From contig JANQSS010000184.1 of NCBI GenBank assembly GCA_028279185.1, positions 1 through 64,000 of the forward strand: a stretch of DNA of 64,000 nt, given 5' to 3'. Made by a program: the position numbers and the translations under genes. The stretch is from Saprospiraceae bacterium (GTDB lineage: Bacteria > Bacteroidota > Bacteroidia > Chitinophagales > Saprospiraceae). The notes beneath the pieces were generated by a model. The model saw only the letters and a list, made by a program, of their open reading frames with translations, had not been told where the DNA came from and searched no databases. Position 1 is the first letter of the stretch, and each line of letters opens with the position of its first letter. Of this stretch, positions 56,925 through 64,000 are shown piece by piece.

Positions 56925-57788
56925 ATGCTTCGACTTCTACTAATTTTATTCCTAGGTCTGTCATTAAACCTTCAAGGTCAGGACGCTCTTTCATTGTTGG
57001 AGGATAACGACCCCTTCGTGACAGCCTCTTTCAAGACAACGCGTATTATTAACGGGCACTCCATCGAACAGACACACGCGGGTGTGTTGGATGTGCGAAT
57101 TAATCATCGGTTCGGATTTTTGAATTCTGGGATAGAAGATTTGTTTGGCCTCGATAATGCCTCAGCTCGTATTGGTTTTGACTATGGTATTTCCGATCGC
57201 TTAATGGTCGGATTCGGGCGATCAGGATTTAACAAAATTTATGACCTTTTTACTAAGGTAAAGCTCCTGCGTCAGTCAACGGAAGCTACCGGTTCTCCCG
57301 TTACAATGTCCATTATGGGTGAGGCTGAAATTACAACATTAAAATATCCCGACCCGGATCGTAATGATGATTTCAGTTCGCGGCTTGATTACGCGGCATC
57401 ACTATTGATCGCTAGAAAATTTAGTGAAGGTGTTACATTTCAAATTTCACCAACTTGGGTTCATCGTAATTTAGTGGAAACCGCTGTTGAGAATAACGAC
57501 GTATTTGCATTAGGTATGGGCGGTCGGGTAAAACTTTCTAAGCGACTCACTTTTAATGTAGAATATTTTTATGTGCCTAGCAATCAACTGGCCGATAACT
57601 ATAAAAACAGTATTGCCATGGGATTTGATATTGAAACAGGTGGTCACGTATTCCAACTTGATTTCACCAATAGCACGGCAATGGTTTATAATGGATTTAT
57701 CGGAGAAACGACCGGCGACTTTTTCGACGGTGATATCCACTTTGGGTTTAATTTATCTCGTGTATTTACGCTGGCTAAGCCCAAATAA
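56925..57788 (+). CDS. DUF5777 outer-membrane beta-barrel protein
   Basis: 287 residues with a signal peptide ending LQGQ (about 1-19). NDPFVTASFKTTRIINGHSIEQTHAGVLDVRINHRFG, then GLDNASARIGFDYGISDRLMVGFGRSG are the marks of DUF5777, a barrel that in my recollection often lies beside cytochrome c and YceI-type genes. Its end (IHFGFNLSRVFTLAKP) is strand-like. With the cytochrome lipoprotein it may form an outer-membrane electron-transfer unit; this is inference. Confidence 0.82.
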   Translation: MLRLLLILFLGLSLNLQGQDALSLLEDNDPFVTASFKTTRIINGHSIEQTHAGVLDVRINHRFGFLNSGIEDLFGLDNASARIGFDYGISDRLMVGFGRSGFNKIYDLFTKVKLLRQSTEATGSPVTMSIMGEAEITTLKYPDPDRNDDFSSRLDYAASLLIARKFSEGVTFQISPTWVHRNLVETAVENNDVFALGMGGRVKLSKRLTFNVEYFYVPSNQLADNYKNSIAMGFDIETGGHVFQLDFTNSTAMVYNGFIGETTGDFFDGDIHFGFNLSRVFTLAKPK

Positions 57789-57911
57789 GTAGAAGAATAA
57801 TTCAAATGCGCCAGAACAAAAAGTATAGATACATACTCCACTGCATATGCCCCTGTCACTTAAGCTTGGATTAAGTAGTTATTGAAAATTAAATAACGTC
57901 CAGTATCCCTT

Positions 57912-58772
57912 TCAAATAAAAAAATCAATTAAAATAAGTGAGCCAAAAATCAACGAGGCCAGGCCATTTGTCGTAAAAAACGCTCGATCTATTTTCGTTA
58001 AATTATCCTCCGAAATCAATTGATGTTGATAGATTAATGAAGCGATAAAAAACAACACGCCGACGCTCGATATCCATGAAATCCAATCAACCGACTCTGT
58101 CAATAGAACGGCCGCTAATATTAAAAATGCAGCAGTTATAACATGAAATACTCGCGATAACCCAAGTGCCCTTCTTCGACCAAGAAACACGGGTAGAGAA
58201 TGTAATTTTTCAGATTTGTCAAATTCATCATCCTGCAAGGCATAAATAATATCAAACCCCGCAACCCAAAAGACGACAGCAAATCCAATTAAAATTACCG
58301 GGATTGAGAATGCATTTGTTACAGCCACATATGCCCCAATTGGTGCAAGGCCTAAGCCAATTCCCAAAATAACGTGGCATAATGCTGTAAATCTCTTGCT
58401 GTAACTGTAAATAAAAATTACAAACAAAACAATAGGAGAAAGATACAGACAAAGCGAATTGATCAGTCCCGCAGAAATGACAAAACAGATGGACATTCCA
58501 ATTACAAAAAAGAGGGCATGCCGCGGCTTTATGATTCCAGCAGGAATCTCACGATTGGACGTTCGCGGATTCCTCGAGTCAATCTGTCGATCAATATATC
58601 TATTGAACGCCATGGCGGCAGAGCGCGCAAATATCATGCACATCAGGACCAAAATTAAAATAGTACTGTCGAATCCTCCAGCATGGCTAGTCCCAATAAT
58701 GAATCCTATTAGCGCAAAAGGCAATGCGAAAATCGTATGGCTAAATTTTATTAATGAGAGATATCTATTCAC
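57912..58772 (-). CDS. UbiA-type polyprenyltransferase
   Basis: 286 residues, about eight membrane helices. The prenyl-diphosphate site is FNRYIDRQIDSRNPRTSNRE (N-x3-D-x3-D) and the second aspartate motif is YALQDDEFDK. It attaches a polyprenyl chain to an aromatic acid (4-hydroxybenzoate in UbiA, or 1,4-dihydroxy-2-naphthoate in MenA); the sequence resembles UbiA more. The longest frame starts at 58820 but its first 16 codons lie in the neighbour's terminator, so GTG 58772 (VNRYLSLIKFSHTIFALP) is chosen. Confidence 0.86.
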   Translation of the reverse strand: MNRYLSLIKFSHTIFALPFALIGFIIGTSHAGGFDSTILILVLMCMIFARSAAMAFNRYIDRQIDSRNPRTSNREIPAGIIKPRHALFFVIGMSICFVISAGLINSLCLYLSPIVLFVIFIYSYSKRFTALCHVILGIGLGLAPIGAYVAVTNAFSIPVILIGFAVVFWVAGFDIIYALQDDEFDKSEKLHSLPVFLGRRRALGLSRVFHVITAAFLILAAVLLTESVDWISWISSVGVLFFIASLIYQHQLISEDNLTKIDRAFFTTNGLASLIFGSLILIDFFI

Positions 58773-58785
58773 GTCATTAAGTAAC

Positions 58786-58815
58786 AAAAAAGCCTGGACA
58801 AAAGATGTCCAGGCT
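58786..58815 (-). terminator. Terminator of the DUF1573 gene
   Basis: Perfect 10-bp stem AGCCTGGACA/TGTCCAGGCT with a 5-base loop, followed on the minus strand by six T. It ends just upstream of the UbiA-type gene. Confidence 0.92.
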
Positions 58816-58837
58816 CTCAATATTATTTCAATTAATC

Positions 58838-59416
58838 TTACTTAGACTCTACTTCCTTAGCGGCTGGCTTTTTAGCTGCTGGTTTGGGTGCATTCGGATC
58901 TGCTTTTACATTAGCTTTGATCGTCAATCGAGTAGAAGAAGGTTGAGTGTTGGCTACTACGTTGACAAATTTTTGATCTGGCTTCCCTTCAGCCTGGCCT
59001 TTGCTTTTTCCACGAGAATTGTATTCAACAGTTATTTCACCACCATCACCAGGAGCGATTGGGTCTTTCGGGCATTGAGGGACCGTGCAACCACAAGATC
59101 CTTTACAGTTCGAAATGATAAGTGGCTCACTGCCCGTGTTTTTGAATTTAAATGTGTGGCGAACTTTGTCACCATCCATTATCGTTCCAAAATCGTAGGT
59201 AACATCATCAAATTCAATAGATGTTGTTGGTCCTGCAGGAACTGCAGGTTCGTCTTTCTTTGCGCTGGCAACTTCTTTTACTTCAGCATTGGTTTTCTTT
59301 GCCGATACGGCTGCTTCAGCATTTTCAGTCGTGCTATCGACTTTGTCTGATTGGCAAGATGTCAACGCAAACACACCGAGAAGCATAGCACCAAGGAGGA
59401 GATTAAATACTTTCAT
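58838..59416 (-). CDS. DUF1573 lipoprotein
   Basis: 192 residues. Lipoprotein signal LLLGAMLLGVFALTSC sets the start at 59416. A low-complexity Ala/Lys/Glu linker, then the DUF1573 Ig-like domain: IEFDDVTYDFGTIMDGDKV, FKFKNTGSEPLIISNCKGSCGCTVPQ and GGEITVEYNSRGKSKGQ with the paired cysteines. A repetitive Pro/Ala/Lys tail ends the protein. The domain resembles MSP/ASH folds. Function unknown; highly expressed envelope lipoproteins of this kind are common in the phylum. Confidence 0.88.
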   Translation of the reverse strand: MKVFNLLLGAMLLGVFALTSCQSDKVDSTTENAEAAVSAKKTNAEVKEVASAKKDEPAVPAGPTTSIEFDDVTYDFGTIMDGDKVRHTFKFKNTGSEPLIISNCKGSCGCTVPQCPKDPIAPGDGGEITVEYNSRGKSKGQAEGKPDQKFVNVVANTQPSSTRLTIKANVKADPNAPKPAAKKPAAKEVESK

Positions 59417-59447
59417 GATTATTTCTTTTTTACAATTGATAATGACC

Positions 59448-59477
59448 CAAAAGTAGGTCATAAAATTGGGGGTACAA
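59448..59477 (-). promoter_or_regulatory. Promoter of the DUF1573 gene
   Basis: TTG (59475-59477) and TACTTTTG (59448-59455, exact TAnnTTTG) with a 19-base spacer on the minus strand. Leader about 27 bases. Confidence 0.65.
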
Positions 59478-59609
59478 GGGCTGTAAACCTGAATAACAAC
59501 GGGTTAACATTTGATTTGGAAATTTACGATGTCCTTGAAACGGATAAATTTCAGACTACACTTGATGTACATTTGCCGATATTTGACAAACCACATAAAT
59601 CTCTATGAT

Positions 59610-60212
59610 ATGCTACGAAATGGACTTTTAGCCATCCTCCTAATTTGCTTGTTGAATTCATGCCAGCAAGATGTTACCGACAACACATCACCATCAGATG
59701 TCGGGGCAATGGATCTCTCAGGCTATGAAACAGAGGAACTCCCAAACGGCGTGTTACGCGCTCTCAGAAAAGACAATAATGGCCTTGTTAAAGAAGAGGG
59801 ATATATCGTAAACGGCAAAAAAAGTGGTATTTGGACAACATACATCGAAGATCGGGCTGAAAGTATTACCTCCTATGTAGGCGGAATATTAAATGGTAAA
59901 ACGTTCATGTTTGACCATCGTCGTCAAATAATCGAAGAAAAAACATACGTCGACGGTAAATTGCATGGTAAGCAAGGAACGTACAAGTTTGGCCGTCCGA
60001 AACTCGAGGAGTATTATGTGCGTGACACACGTCACGGTCCTTATAGGAAATACTTTGAATCAGGAAAAGATCAAGGTAAAATAAGTCAATCAGTAGATTA
60101 CGTTAATGGAAAAATTGACGGAAAAGTACGCCACTTTAATGGGGATGGAGAGGTCACAGTTGAGTACAATTATAAAAACGGTGAAAAAATATCTGGCGGA
60201 ATTGTCGAATAG
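59610..60212 (+). CDS. MORN-repeat variant lipoprotein
   Basis: 200 residues. The lipoprotein signal LLAILLICLLNSC sets the start at 59610; the longest frame opens 33 codons earlier. The body is a chain of short units of the toxin-antitoxin/MORN variant type: EEGYIVNGKKSGIWTTY, YVGGILNGKTFMFD, YVDGKLHGKQGTYKF, RDTRHGPYRKYFESG and YVNGKIDGKVRHFNGDG. Such repeats form beta-hairpin ladders; role unknown. 20 bases before the HsdR-N-like gene. Confidence 0.78.
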   Translation: MLRNGLLAILLICLLNSCQQDVTDNTSPSDVGAMDLSGYETEELPNGVLRALRKDNNGLVKEEGYIVNGKKSGIWTTYIEDRAESITSYVGGILNGKTFMFDHRRQIIEEKTYVDGKLHGKQGTYKFGRPKLEEYYVRDTRHGPYRKYFESGKDQGKISQSVDYVNGKIDGKVRHFNGDGEVTVEYNYKNGEKISGGIVE

Positions 60213-60232
60213 CGACTTTCCGTTAATCCGCT

Positions 60233-60691
60233 ATGTCACTTTACCCACTTCAAATAGATCTACTCAAGTACAGCAAGTCTTTGCGCATTCAAACGATTGG
60301 CGAAAAACAAGTTGTGTATGACATATGTCGAAGACAATTTGTTCATTTTACACCAGAAGAATTCGTTCGTCAATTGTTTATCGCATATCTAATCCATGAT
60401 TTAGATATCGGTAAAGGGCGCATCTCCGTTGAAAAACAGCTAATGAACTATCAAAGCAATCGATTCGACATTGGGGTTCGGCGAGCTGATGGCGCTTGGA
60501 GCATGCTTATTGAATGTAAAAGCTTCAAGGAGAGCCTTTCGAATGAAGTTCTTTTACAAATAGGAAAGTACAATAATACAATCGAGGCTGATTTTATGAT
60601 CGTTACAAATGGGAAAAAAAATTACATCTGGTCTAAAGCCAATCTTTGGTCAGCCGATTCACACCTAACCGATTTTGCCAAATTGCTGTAG
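60233..60691 (+). CDS. HsdR N-terminal-like nuclease-fold protein
   Basis: 152 residues. IQTIGEKQVVYDICRRQFVHFTPEEFVRQLFIAYL and RISVEKQLMN followed by RFDIGVRRADGAWSMLIECKSFKE match the HSDR_N_2 domain, with the PD-(D/E)xK nuclease residues D (in RFDIG), E and K (in IECKS). No helicase part and no HsdM or HsdS is near, so it is not a restriction system. This stand-alone form is widespread in Bacteroidota near housekeeping genes; its job is unknown. Confidence 0.85.
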   Translation: MSLYPLQIDLLKYSKSLRIQTIGEKQVVYDICRRQFVHFTPEEFVRQLFIAYLIHDLDIGKGRISVEKQLMNYQSNRFDIGVRRADGAWSMLIECKSFKESLSNEVLLQIGKYNNTIEADFMIVTNGKKNYIWSKANLWSADSHLTDFAKLL

Positions 60692-60701
60692 CTCTTGTTT
60701 C

Positions 60702-60732
60702 TTGGGTTTTAAGTCCCCCTTCTCTATCTTAG
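60702..60732 (+). promoter_or_regulatory. Putative promoter of the tdh-kbl operon
   Basis: TTG (60702-60704) and TATCTTAG (60725-60732, partial TAnnTTTG) with a 20-base spacer, leader about 15 bases. Confidence 0.4.
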
Positions 60733-60752
60733 CCATTCATTAAAAACAATAC

Positions 60753-61700
60753 ATGTCAAACTCCAAAATCCTCGTCACTGGCGCTAGTGGACAAGTCGGG
60801 CAGGTCCTGTACCGGCATTTGGTTGGCTTACATGGTGAAGATCATGTTGTGGCATCAGACATTCATCAGCTCGATGGATTTTCAATTTTTGAATACATGG
60901 ACATCACCAACCAACATCGCATTCGTGAGGTGATCCAGCGGCATAAAATAGATGAAATTTATCATCTGGCAGCGATTTTATCGGCAAATGCCGAACAGAA
61001 TCCAACGCGGGCATGGAATATTAATATGAGTGGCTTGCTGAATATATTAGAGGCGGGAGTTGAATTTAGTATTAAAAAAATATTTTTTCCGAGTTCCATT
61101 GCAGTCTTTGGAAATCACGCCAACCTCGACATGACAGATCAATTCGATGCTCAGCATCCAACGACGCTATATGGAATTAGTAAGTCGGCCGGAGAAAATT
61201 GGTGTCAATATTATGCGGAAAAATATGATTTGGATATTCGATCATTACGCTATCCGGGAATCATTGGCTATACAACCTTGCCTGGAGGTGGTACTACAGA
61301 CTATGCTGTGCATATTTACCATGAAGCGCTAAAGCAGAAAAAATACGAATGCTATGTTCATGCAGATACGGTCATGCCCATGATATACATGGATGATGCG
61401 CTTCGGGCAACAAGTGAATTAATGGCTGCGCCAAAAAAGAATATTTCTATTCGAACATCGTACAATATTCAAGCCATATCTTTTTCACCATCCGAAATTG
61501 CTGATTCCATTTCCACTTATATACCTGATTTTGAAATGTCATATAAAATAGATTTTCGACAAACAATTGCAGATAACTGGCCTAGGCGACTGAATGATCA
61601 ATACGCGCAGAACGACTGGGGTTGGGCGCCGAGATTTGACTTAAATAAAATGACTAAAGAAATGTTGGAAAATTTAACTCTTCAGCCAACAATTAATTAA
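60753..61700 (+). CDS. L-threonine 3-dehydrogenase, extended-SDR type
   Basis: 315 residues. [14 protein letters not shown] is the NAD loop, [22 protein letters not shown] the substrate side, and [15 protein letters not shown] the catalytic Yxxx[28 protein letters not shown] is typical of the SDR-type threonine dehydrogenase rather than sugar epimerases. It oxidises threonine to 2-amino-3-ketobutyrate. The next gene, kbl, takes this product, which supports the call. Confidence 0.9.
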   Translation: MSNSKILVTGASGQVGQVLYRHLVGLHGEDHVVASDIHQLDGFSIFEYMDITNQHRIREVIQRHKIDEIYHLAAILSANAEQNPTRAWNINMSGLLNILEAGVEFSIKKIFFPSSIAVFGNHANLDMTDQFDAQHPTTLYGISKSAGENWCQYYAEKYDLDIRSLRYPGIIGYTTLPGGGTTDYAVHIYHEALKQKKYECYVHADTVMPMIYMDDALRATSELMAAPKKNISIRTSYNIQAISFSPSEIADSISTYIPDFEMSYKIDFRQTIADNWPRRLNDQYAQNDWGWAPRFDLNKMTKEMLENLTLQPTIN

Positions 61701-61717
61701 ATAGCAAAAGATTAACA

Positions 61718-62908
61718 ATGTTTTCAAACGTACGGAGTCAATTAAAAGCCGAATTAGATGAAATTAAAGATGCAGGCCTTTACAAGGAAGAACGCGTCAT
61801 CACGACGCCGCAATCCGCTGACATAATTGCACAACCGGGTGGTGAGGTTATTAATTTTTGCGCAAATAATTATTTGGGTTTATCCTCTCACCAGGCGATA
61901 ATTGAAGCAGCAAAATCAACAATTGATTCACATGGATTTGGCCTGTCATCCGTCCGTTTTATTTGCGGAACACAGGATATTCATAAATCACTTGAACAAA
62001 AGATAGCAGCATTTTTGGGCATGGAAGATGCCATCCTTTATGCTGCTGCTTTTGATGCAAATGGCGGCCTTTTTGAACCCCTTTTAACCAAGGATGATGC
62101 TGTCATTTCAGATCAACTCAATCACGCATCGATCATAGATGGAATTAGACTGTGCAAGGCCCAACGGTATCGCTATCTCCACAATGATATGGCCGATCTC
62201 GAAGAACAATTGAAGCAAGCATCAGGCGCAAGACGTCGACTTATTGCAACGGATGGTTCCTTTTCAATGGACGGAACAATAGCACAGTTGGATAAAATAT
62301 GTGACCTGGCCGACAAATATGATGCCATGGTCATGATTGATGAATGCCATTCAACTGGATTTATTGGCAAAACAGGACGAGGTGTTCATGAATATTGCAA
62401 TGTCATGGACCGTATCGATATAATAACAGGAACATTTGGCAAGGCCTTAGGAGGCGCCTCTGGTGGTTTTACCGCTGCGCGCCGAGAAATTGTTGATATG
62501 CTCCGCCAACGATCGCGACCGTATTTATTTTCGAATACGGTTGCTCCTTCAATTGTAGGCGCTTCCATAAAAGTGATCGACTTACTAACCTCATCGACAC
62601 ATTTAAGGGATAAATTGGAATTAAATACGAAAAGGTTCAGGGATAATATGACGGCAGCTGGGTTTGATATTATACCTGGTGTGCATCCCATTGTTCCTAT
62701 AATGTTATATGATGCAAAGTTATCTCAGCAGTTTGCGCGTGCTCTACTTGATGAAGGCATATATGTAATTGGGTTTTTCTTTCCCGTAGTACCTAAAGGG
62801 AAGGCGAGAATTCGGGTTCAAATTTCCGCTGGCCACGAATTTCACCATATTGATAAAGCTGTGGCTGCTTTTACTAAAGTTGGTAAGGCATTAAATGTTA
62901 TTCAATAA
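61718..62908 (+). CDS. kbl: Glycine C-acetyltransferase (2-amino-3-ketobutyrate CoA ligase)
   Basis: 396 residues, PLP enzyme of the alpha-oxoamine synthase family. It splits 2-amino-3-ketobutyrate with CoA into glycine and acetyl-CoA. [58 protein letters not shown] (PLP-binding D and H) and the PLP lysine in [15 protein letters not shown] are all present. 17 bases after tdh, one operon for threonine breakdown. Confidence 0.95.
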   Translation: MFSNVRSQLKAELDEIKDAGLYKEERVITTPQSADIIAQPGGEVINFCANNYLGLSSHQAIIEAAKSTIDSHGFGLSSVRFICGTQDIHKSLEQKIAAFLGMEDAILYAAAFDANGGLFEPLLTKDDAVISDQLNHASIIDGIRLCKAQRYRYLHNDMADLEEQLKQASGARRRLIATDGSFSMDGTIAQLDKICDLADKYDAMVMIDECHSTGFIGKTGRGVHEYCNVMDRIDIITGTFGKALGGASGGFTAARREIVDMLRQRSRPYLFSNTVAPSIVGASIKVIDLLTSSTHLRDKLELNTKRFRDNMTAAGFDIIPGVHPIVPIMLYDAKLSQQFARALLDEGIYVIGFFFPVVPKGKARIRVQISAGHEFHHIDKAVAAFTKVGKALNVIQ

Positions 62909-62925
62909 ATCTAAAACCTGCCTTT

Positions 62926-64000
62926 ATCAAGAAAATTTATAAAATAGTAATCATTCTCTTTTTCCCTGTATTTATTTTTCATTGCAAACAGTCAAATATC
63001 GTTGCCGTAGATGAGGAGCCATACACGATCAATCATGTTACTAAAAGCAGCAATGCAATGGTGGTTTCTGCAAATCCGCTGGCTTCTGATATCGGCATAA
63101 CCATTCTAAAAAAAGGTGGAAATGCGGTTGACGCAGCTGTAGCCGTGCAATTTGCACTGGCCGTGTGTTATCCACGAGCCGGCAATATTGGGGGTGGAGG
63201 TTTCATGATCATTAGAGAGGCTAACGGTAGTGCACATGCACTAGACTATCGTGAAGTTGCGCCAGTAGAAGCACATCGCGACATGTACCTCGATAGTCTT
63301 GAAGATGTTATTCCCGAATTGAGTACAAAGGGCCACCTTGCTGTTGGCGTGCCAGGAACCGTCTATGGTATGTTTGACGCATGGAAGAAATTCGGAAGGA
63401 TTGAGCAGTTTTCTGATCTAATTCAACCTGCAATTGATTTGGCAAGTAAGGGTTATTTAATAAATACAGCCGAAAAAAATAGATTCAATCAGTATCAATC
63501 AGATTTCGTAAAATTCCACGATAAATCGTCACCATTTTTAAAAATAGACTGGAAAGTCGGTGATAAACTGGTTCAGCCAGACTTGGCTGAAACGCTACAA
63601 CGAATTGCTGTTGCGGAAGGGCCTGATGGATTTTACGAAGGTAAAACCGCGGATTTAATTGTTGCCGAAATGAAACGCGGAAATGGAATCATCACTCATG
63701 ATGATTTACGCAGTTATCGATCAAAGTGGCGCGACCCTCAAATTGGATATTATAAAAATAATAAGGTCATCAGTATGCCACCACCTTCCAGTGGTGGAAT
63801 TGCCCTACTTCAACTATTGGAAATCGTTGAGCAATATCCCTTAGATGAATTGGGCTACCACTCCGTAGACTACATACATTTAATAGTTGAAGCGTGCCGT
63901 CGAGTCTATGCAGATCGTGCTCAATATTTGGGAGACCAAGATTTTGTCAATGTCCCGGAAGAAATGCTACTCGACTCTGTTTATTTAATGGAGCGAATGA
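62926..64000 (+). CDS. ggt: Gamma-glutamyltransferase (partial; no ordinary start codon)
   Basis: The frame is open to the window edge (358 codons seen). KGGNAVDAAVAVQFALAVCYPRAGNIGGGGFMI, the arginine in ALDYREVAP, STKGHLAVGVPGTVYGM and MPPPSSGGIALLQLLEIVEQ are gamma-glutamyltransferase marks; the self-cleavage threonine would lie beyond the window. The N-terminus KKIYKIVIILFFPVFIFHC looks like a lipoprotein signal with a lipid cysteine, but no ATG, GTG or TTG precedes it in frame: the codon at the expected Met position (62926) is ATC. The first in-frame ATG (63058) would remove the signal. An ATC start, a mutation or a base error are all possible. Confidence 0.85.
   Translation, partial: MKKIYKIVIILFFPVFIFHCKQSNIVAVDEEPYTINHVTKSSNAMVVSANPLASDIGITILKKGGNAVDAAVAVQFALAVCYPRAGNIGGGGFMIIREANGSAHALDYREVAPVEAHRDMYLDSLEDVIPELSTKGHLAVGVPGTVYGMFDAWKKFGRIEQFSDLIQPAIDLASKGYLINTAEKNRFNQYQSDFVKFHDKSSPFLKIDWKVGDKLVQPDLAETLQRIAVAEGPDGFYEGKTADLIVAEMKRGNGIITHDDLRSYRSKWRDPQIGYYKNNKVISMPPPSSGGIALLQLLEIVEQYPLDELGYHSVDYIHLIVEACRRVYADRAQYLGDQDFVNVPEEMLLDSVYLMERM

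Noticed and set aside
60233-60691. Type I restriction-modification system
   Set aside because: Only an HsdR-N-like domain is present; no helicase, HsdM or HsdS gene is in the window.

Overview
The window reads as chromosome of a member of the Bacteroidota, most like the Saprospiria/Chitinophagia side of the phylum. The evidence is: T9SS type A and type B sorting domains at the ends of secreted proteins, a GWxTD-domain protein, the rpmB-rpmG-DUF4295-ftsY block, a LytS/LytTR pair with Reg_prop and Y_Y_Y domains, a long GAPDH, a short housekeeping sigma factor, few Shine-Dalgarno sites, and repeated -7 boxes of the Bacteroidota form TAnnTTTG. No insertion sequence, prophage, CRISPR array or integrase was seen.

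Layout. 1-6906: end of an outer-membrane-like protein, then a coupled four-gene exopolysaccharide operon (DegT aminotransferase, UDP-xylose synthase type enzyme, RmlB, giant SLBB export protein). 6914-15000: MFS and MATE transporters, an ECF sigma factor with a membrane/beta-barrel partner, a ferredoxin, and a MoxR-type ATPase with a VWA protein. 15248-20807: signal peptidase I, then a tightly overlapping operon (propeller protein, DUF1684 lipoprotein, leaderless metal-receptor protein, T9SS subtilase). 20814-23240: DUF4440 protein, ftsY, ribosomal proteins L33 and L28, tRNA-Arg. 23377-32296: two large repeat-rich surface proteins, one with 17-residue YadA-head-like repeats and an S74 chaperone tail and one with about 38 decapeptide repeats, divergent from a histidine kinase/LytTR pair. 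32693-51314: mainly housekeeping and envelope genes (pdhA, TonB receptor, rpe, exonuclease, GWxTD protein, rplS, PKD protein, tsaC-type gene, S41 protease, gap, rpoD, START-like protein, ferredoxin with its reductase, enoyl-CoA hydratase). 51641-52005: tmRNA. 52028-64000: membrane protein, MscS channel, two glycosyltransferases, cytochrome-like lipoprotein with a DUF5777 barrel, UbiA, DUF1573, MORN lipoprotein, HsdR-N-like nuclease domain, threonine catabolism (tdh, kbl) and the start of a gamma-glutamyltransferase.

How the genes fit together. The first cluster makes nucleotide sugars and exports a polymer. Several genes serve envelope building and protein export (lepB, ftsY, T9SS cargo, S41 protease, TonB receptor). 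The strongest candidates for something little described are the paired repeat proteins beside a dedicated-looking sensor pair, the sigma/trans-envelope barrel pair, a compact run of RNA hairpins ahead of a glycosyltransferase, a tmRNA with an unusual tag, and a gamma-glutamyltransferase whose signal peptide lacks any ordinary start codon.
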